The notes beneath the pieces are model-generated. The model was given only the letters and a program-made list of their open reading frames with translations, made no database searches and had not been told where the DNA came from. Both the position numbers and the translations under genes were made by a program. Shown one piece after another: positions 46,827-64,000 of a DNA stretch of 64,000 bases. This stretch comes from Turritopsis dohrnii. Lineage: Eukaryota > Cnidaria > Hydrozoa > Anthoathecata > Oceaniidae. Within the stretch, counting starts at the first letter, position 1, and the number at the start of each line of letters is the position of its first letter. Where the stretch lies: contig BQMF02000168.1 of the NCBI GenBank assembly GCA_027922465.2, forward strand, positions 744,001 to 808,000, given 5' to 3'.

Positions 46827-49800
46827 TATGCTTTCACTCTCCTCTATCTCCTCTAGGTCTATCGTGAGAATTGCGCACCATTATAAACTGAAGCTAAATC
46901 ACACGAAACAAAAAAAAATAGAGACCAGAAAAGGAAGGGGAAGTGCTGAGAACACAACCTCGAACTCAGAGTCTATTGCCTGATAAACAATTACTACCAG
47001 TGCCGCCGAAAAAGAAGTCCGGGAAGTACCAAGCTTTCAGTATGTCTTAAATCTGCCGGAGGAATTTCACAGCAGCCTATCAAGAACATAATGTTAACTG
47101 CATTTGATTATCCAAGATGCGTTATGGAAGGGTTAAAAGATAAGGAAAATTACAATATAGTTAAGAAAAAAAATTAGGAACGTGCACAATAACACGCACA
47201 TAGTTGTCATAAACCGAATGTCGACTATGTTCGCTTTCGAAACAATGGATATCGCGGCGGAAAACGTAGATTGAACGAAAAGTAGAAATCATTTTCTACT
47301 TTCCACGAAAAGAATCACCCGTTGTGGAATTTTCCGCCGAGTAGATATTCGTCTAAACTGATGCCCTCCTCTCCTGGCGTGAGGGACGATACGAAAAGTG
47401 ATAAAGTTGACTCAAAGTTGTTTTTTTCTGAGAGCTTGCTATTCGTTTATCTGGTCTGTAGTTTAATGCTTTAAAAATTTTTTTATTATTATTGCAACAT
47501 GGACTTTTGTATTGTCTTGAATAAAAAGACAACAAACAAAAAGCCGGTTGATAACAAAGAAAGATTAAAAGCCTATGTTGATCGATTATGATAATGCTGG
47601 AATAGCAAATTAGCTGATTGCTTTTGTCCACAAAGTGTAGACAAGCAGCTAGGGTATGCAAATTACAATCGGTAAGTAATAAGTAGTTTTATTAAATTGT
47701 TAGCTAGCCCAGTGCAGCGTCAGTATATGCACACACAGACACAGGAGATAGGATATTTTTATCCTGAAAGAATAAGAAGCATTACTTAGCTCTTATACTT
47801 TCATACAGCAAGCTTGGAGTTCCTTCTCTTCTCGTGCCATGTTTGTTCTCTAAAGGAAATCTTTCTAATTTAATATTTCATAGGAAGAACTCTTCAAGAT
47901 TATTGCTTTTCTTCTCTTAACAACTATTAGGTGTAAGGTAAGTACAAATTCAAACTGTTTGCTTGTTTACTACTCTCAATGAAAATGAAAACTGTTATCT
48001 GACATTGCATTTGTACCTGTTGTATGTTTTTAATATAGTGTTGCATTAATCGGCTATGTAGCCAACTTTGGAATTTCCAATTTATATTATTATATAATGT
48101 GCATGGACTAATCTCAGATGGCCAAACTCTAAAGATATACAACTAACTCAGTATATATCATGAATCAGACATTATAGGAGGCCTTTTGTTCAGTTTCTCG
48201 AATAAACAGACCAATAAAAATGATTGTGTTATTAGAGCCAGCTTTCAATTTCACCTATTGCCAATGTGGTAATTGATGAATTGATCCTTAGAATATTAGA
48301 TTATTTCACAGAAACATCCTATGCAATGCTTTCACATTGACGCCACGCCTCCGTAAAACTTTATGTTTTGGGGGAAATATCTCTAGAACCAATGAGGATA
48401 ACTGACGTTTTTTGGGGTCGATAGGGTAATGAAACTTTTGGGCCTAAATATTTTTCAGTGGTGCGCCTATGACGTCATCAAAATCTTTGACTAGCGATCA
48501 GTTGATCATAGCGAAACGACCCATACACTTTTTTGATCAGTTTTTCGAGCTTTACAACATGTTACATTTTCTGTTTCCAATTCCAAAATTGAAATTTTCA
48601 TCACGGGGATCACACATGGGAAAGGCGAATTTGACACATCCTTTTCGAAGTTAAACTGCTCTGTAAAAGTTTTTACCCAGGTTACTAGTTTTCCATTATA
48701 TAATCAGGGACGTGTCCAGGGAGGATTTGATACCGGTAGACTGGTATTGGCGCCCAAACTCTCGCGCCCAAAAAACAAAATTTCGGGAATTTTCAACTTT
48801 GAATATTTTATTTTATATCTTTTAACGATTATTTAATCTTCTTAAAAACCTTCACATATAATATAATTCATTTTATGCTATGATTTACTCAAAAAAAACT
48901 CTATAAAGCAGGAAACCCTACGTCCCATTTTGCTGTTGGATTGACGTATCAACTTTTGTTTTTCGTTCATTACTTCGTGCCCCATCTTCCACGTGTGTAA
49001 AAAATAAATTTTGTTTACTCTTTTCAGTAGATGTAAGAACAAAAATTCATAATAATGCATGGTTTCTATGCGAAGAATGTAATGGGGTACAGTACTTATA
49101 TTCCAAAGAAGAATGTTTAACTAATTTTTCTGGCGAATAAAAATATTTACTATCACATTCCTCCCTTCCTCTTGAAACACTTTCAAAAAAGGTTTGAGTG
49201 TTCATTATAAATTCCGCCATAATTTTCTGTAAGTTAAATATAGAAACCGGGTGACTTCTTGAAACATCATTTCCCGCGTTGTGATAACACCTGGTTGTTC
49301 AAATTGAATTGAAAAGTCTCTTGATTTGGATTTTATTAGGTTTTTAAATACACTTTTGTTCGGTCGAATGTCACCTGAGGAGGAAAGAAACTTTAGAGCA
49401 TTCTACTAAACAATTCTTTCAACAGACTTCCTGAAAATTATAAACGAATGAAACAATAACACGGGATTTCGGATGCTGTAAATTTTGTAGCACATGCACA
49501 TCATATTTAAAAACATTGGCAGAAATTGTTCGTCGCATGTGTGTGCATCGTGATCCAGGGTTAGAACTTTCGTGGGAGAAATATTGAAGTCTTCCTGTAA
49601 CAAGGACTAAAAATATAAAATATGACATGTCATATGCTAAATTTTAATATCATTGTATGTCTGGAGAGTGCATTTTTAGAGCACCTGGAGTTACAAATTT
49701 CCAAATTTGTAGCTCCTGAGGTGTTTTCCTCTGGGTGTTCTATTCAGGGGGTAATACAGGTCAATTTTGACGGCTGTATACCGATTTTGGGGACATCTAA

Positions 49801-51513
49801 TTTGGGGATGCCCAAATTATGCAACAGGTTTTGAAAAAAAATATATATTTTCAATGTTCAAACAAGGAAAGAATATTAAACTTCTTTGACAACAAGATTA
49901 ACAACATTTTCTCTAGTATAATTTCTTTTCGCGATCGTAACAAGTCAATAAGTAACGTAAATTTCTAATACAAATCAATCCTTAAAAATGTTTTTCGAGA
50001 AAGTAAATTTTGCTTCGTGAGTAAATTTTTCTTTCTTAGATGAATGACGTAATTTGTACAGAAATTCTCTTCTTTATTCCCATGTGTTTTAAAAGGAACA
50101 AAAGGAAGAAAAAAATGTTGAATCTTTTTAAAATGTATCAACCTGCTGTTAATGTAAAATATAAAACAATTGAAACGGATTCTGCTGAATATCTGTTTTT
50201 TGATTAAAAGAATATTGACAATTGACTGAAAATGAAGAAATATTGCATGCGCGTTTGTTGGAGTTGTTCGTGTATGTGAGTATAATGTCTCTCTAAATAT
50301 AAAAGTGCGATCTACACGCCTTTGGTAAGTTCTATAAGCTTTCGCCTTACATTACTACCAATGCCCAAAATAATTTTCTGGATTACCCCCTGCATAATTC
50401 AAATTCTACCAGTGATACTTCACGAAACACCACAATTTTTTTTTTAATGGGTTGCTCCCTGCAAGGCTGAAGCCACCACTAGGCAGAGAGCTACAGAAAG
50501 GAATTAGTTTCTTTCTGTATTAGTTTCTTTCTTCAAATTGATTATAAATTGATTATAAATGACTAGGCACCAAGGCTGCACCACTCACTGCCCATGTTCA
50601 GCCTGCCTTGTGTCGCACCCAAAGAGTTCACTCGAACTAAAGTTCAGGAATTGGCAACAGAAAGTATACCGTTTTGCTACGATCAACCGTTGCGTTGATG
50701 AAAGAATGTGATGGCATCCTATCTGCATCACCCAAAAGAAATTGGGTCCAAATGTTTGGACACCCCATCGCCTGTATGGCGTACCCAAAAAAACGTCAGT
50801 TACCTCTATTGGTTCCCGAGATATTTCCCTAAAAACATTGTGTTCAATTGGAGATGGATTGCAATGTTACCTCTTGATATGGTAAAAAAACTGATTTCAC
50901 ACCCCAATGATCTAACGAAAAAAGACCACGATTAAAAAGATTTTGACCATAAATCTTAAAAAAAAATAACACTCTCTAAAGTAAAAGTGGTATGCTGACA
51001 CTGATTAGTATATAGATGACAAGATACATGATGCTTAAGCAGATTGGATTGACATAATGTTTTGATAGGTTTGAGACTAACTTCTGAAGTGTTTTTTTGT
51101 TATTTGAACAAAAGAAAAAGGAATTGGCTTTCCAAATTAAAAAGAAAAGCACTATAAATAGAAAGGGAATAATGAAAGTGTCTTCCATATATCCCTATCA
51201 ATTGAAACAACAGCATTAATACTCTTCTTCAAGTGTAACTGCAATGATAAGGCACACAAATTTATCATACTCTGAAAATTGTCATGTTATTTTCTGAAAA
51301 ATGCTATAGCATTTTTTTCTGCAAGATATCAAAGAAGAATGTATTTTATCCAAAATATCTATTTTATGTGAGTAAAAAAATACTTTAAGATTAACTGAAG
51401 TTCATGTGATGTTAGCATTTTGCTTGTATACTGACATGAATTTTGATCCCTGTTTCAATAGTGCGAATTTCCTTCATCAGTTTCTTTCTTTCTAGGCAAA
51501 ACGAGACTACAAA

Positions 51514-61924
<10,411 letters not shown>

Positions 61925-64000
61925 AGACATAAAGATAGAATTTGAAAATTAATGAAAAAAATTTTTTATTTTAAATGAGATGTTGTTGCCTGTATATTTT
62001 GTAGATATTAAATTATTTTTATTATAATTAAATCGCATCTACATAATATTATTTGTGTGTATGCTTGGTTGCATAATAATCGGCGAAAATCTCCGCAACA
62101 CGCATACATGCATAGTTATCGAATTAGATGAATTTATGTTGGAAACAACATCACCATCGTCACCATGGTCAAGAAAGGACGTTTTTACCAGATATCATAT
62201 CGATGTAAATTTATTGCTCGGAAAGGGGAAGCTTTGAATTATCTTTTTTCTTTTAAAGTTTGTTTTATCTTCGGTGCCGGTAATTTTCCAAATAGTCCAA
62301 ATATCTGTTAGTTCATAATCACTTAAATCAATCCTTCTTGAACAAGTCCTGAGTGAAACATTTCAAGAAGGAGAGAGAAGGATGCACTCGTTTCTACCAC
62401 GTCTTTTTATATAGCTTCGTGCTGGAGTGCACCAAATCCGTAAGCAATCCACTCACACTTCGTTGTCATTTGTTTTTGTGTTAACTGCAGTACGGATGTT
62501 TAATTTTTGTTTGTTGAACCGTCAGAAGATAAACAAACAAGTTCATCCATCGTTACTTTTTTTTATTTCCGCCATTGTGTTTTGGATATTTGTGTTTCTA
62601 TCGTGAAGGAACATTTCGAGAAACAGGAATTGTTTCAATAAAATGAGCATTAGTAACTTCTTGTTGTATTGTTAGAACCCAACTAACAAGGACACATTTA
62701 CACGCTTTTTTTATAAGAACAATTTTTTAAGAACACGAGCCTCGGATTTGGCCAAAAAAAAAGAAGTTCCATAATAAGAACAAAATGAGGCTGAAGTCTG
62801 AAGCTGTGTTCTTAAAGCTGAGAACACAGTAAGGACAATTCAGGCTGAAAAAGGCTAAAAAATAAGAACAGCCAGCCTCAGGTCAGATTTTACTGGTTCT
62901 TATAAAAAAAAAAGCGTGTACTGGATTTCATTTTATAATAGACCTGTTTGTGAGGATGCTATTTCTCTGGACTACATGCAATTTTTGCAAAACATCTCCT
63001 TCGAATTGGTGAGAAAATATTCCTACTTTGTCAAAGTAATCGTACTCAAATGTGGTCAGAAATAATAGACAGGTGGTCGCAATACAGGATTTTGGGGACA
63101 ATAAAAAAATCAGAAAAATCATTTGTTATAAGAAGTAACAGTTGATAAATGGAATGGAAAAACTGACATGTTTAATTCATTGGTTTCAAAGAAATTCTCT
63201 CCCAGTGATGACGTAAAAATCTGTTATAACCCAGTGGGCGAAATCGCCATAAAATCACTGATATGAAGAGCATTTTCATTAATTGCCCCCGCAGCGAGCG
63301 TAAGCGAGCGAGGAGGCATAGTAGTTTCACGAGATAGGCGAATGTCAGTTTCCGATTTTGTTCTTCATCTTCATCCTCCAACTTTCGTGTGGATGTCACA
63401 CGGTGGTATACAATTATTAGCTGACTTTGCTTTTTTCACAGCATGGTACCGTAGGTGGGAGGCAGAATGTTTTTTTCCTAATTTATTATTATACTATACT
63501 ATGTTATTTAAGAAGTTCGTATCCTAAAATTGCTTAGACATTTTTCATATTACTTTTGTGTTGTTTTAGTAAAGTGAACGACTAGGAATTTAAAGCACAG
63601 CTTGAAATCTGAAATTTAGCCAACAACATTTTATTTTTGTATATGTTTTAGCTCTAAATAATCTTTCATTCGATAAATTTTATTCAATGCACTGGTTTTT
63701 GGCGGATCTTGCCTTAAAAAGATTTTAATTGGATTTCTGTGTATGCAAGAAAGCCTACAAATTGTCGTTCTTCGTGTTTTCCTTCTTTGTCCTCCAAACC
63801 TGGTGTGATCATGATCAATAAAACCTTCTTATATTTTTTTCTTGTTTTTTATGTAAACTTTGGCTATTTCTTGTTTCGAATCAAAGTTTGAAACGCAGAT
63901 TTCTAATGGATTTTTCGCTTTAACTTTTTTTTTTAAAAAGTTTTTTTTCTTTCTTTTGGCTCTTACAGAATTTCTTTAACAAAAATGTTTATCTTATTTT
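61925..64000. other. Interval downstream of COP1, no gene seen
   Basis: Includes the COP1 3' untranslated region and one MITE (62701-62918). No frame shows protein-family features; the rest is AT-rich. Confidence 0.5.
62701..62918. mobile_element. 218-bp MITE, second copy of the 24 kb family
   Basis: Inverted ends CACGCTTTTTTTATAAGAAC bounded by TA on both sides. Interior blocks (ACACGAGCCTCGGATTTGGCC, here 20 shared bases ACACGAGCCTCGGATTTGG; GGCTGAAAAAGGCT) match the element at 24189-24828. Confidence 0.85.

Larger units (their letters stand above)
44488..51495. other. Gene-poor interval between divergent WDR83 and COP1
   Basis: No coding frame with protein-family character was found in seven kilobases. 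It contains one MITE (45799-46290), a perfect palindrome (46789-46826) and two related ~55-base segments (44600-44655, 50562-50616) sharing CCCATGTTCAGCCTGC. Both flanking genes point away from it, so their promoters should be near its two ends. Confidence 0.5.

Noticed and set aside
44600..50616. Two related segments sharing CCCATGTTCAGCCTGC
   Set aside because: Similarity covers only about 55 bases with many mismatches and no defined ends; not enough to name an element.

Overview
This is a eukaryotic, AT-rich genomic window. It holds spliced metazoan genes with short GT-AG introns and many transposable elements. Receptor guanylyl cyclase, ARID3, COP1, WDR83 and TFIIH p62 together indicate an animal. 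Base composition, compact introns, and the Harbinger, Penelope-like, Helitron-like and P-like elements would fit an early-branching animal such as a cnidarian or sponge, but the sequence alone does not settle this.

Layout. 0.6-1.8 kb: broken PIF/Harbinger transposase (-). 2.7-15.7 kb: complete receptor guanylyl cyclase gene (-), at least 21 exons, with a 4.4 kb intron full of LINE fragments and non-autonomous DNA elements. 15.7-23.9 kb: no recognisable gene. 24.0-27.9 kb: ARID3/dead-ringer-like transcription factor (+), 6 exons, with a MITE and a tRNA-derived SINE in introns. 28.6-32.7 kb: a small 3-exon gene of unknown function (+). Its second intron holds a nested stack: a TIR element containing a Penelope-like element, which itself contains a foldback element and a MITE with telomere-like repeats. 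33.4-34.1 kb: LINE 3' fragment (-). 35.7-44.5 kb: three tightly packed same-strand genes (-): WDR83, a MED28-like gene and GTF2H1 (TFIIH p62). 44.5-51.5 kb: gene-poor, with a MITE and a perfect palindrome. 51.5-61.9 kb: complete COP1 ubiquitin ligase gene (+), 22 exons. Its intron 17 carries two tandem Helitron-like elements; the second contains a P-like element encoding a THAP protein without the transposase catalytic core. 61.9-64 kb: no gene, one MITE.

Exon models were built by reading conserved protein blocks and checking GT/AG sites and reading phase. For GTF2H1, COP1, WDR83, ARID3 and the small gene every junction keeps frame. One junction in the cyclase (exon 3 to 4) needs an extra small exon. 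Themes worth a second look: three-level transposon nesting, tandem duplications lying exactly on splice sites in three introns of GTF2H1/COP1 and at one COP1 acceptor, and a possible WDR83-MED28-GTF2H1 transcription unit with acceptor-like sites just upstream of start codons.
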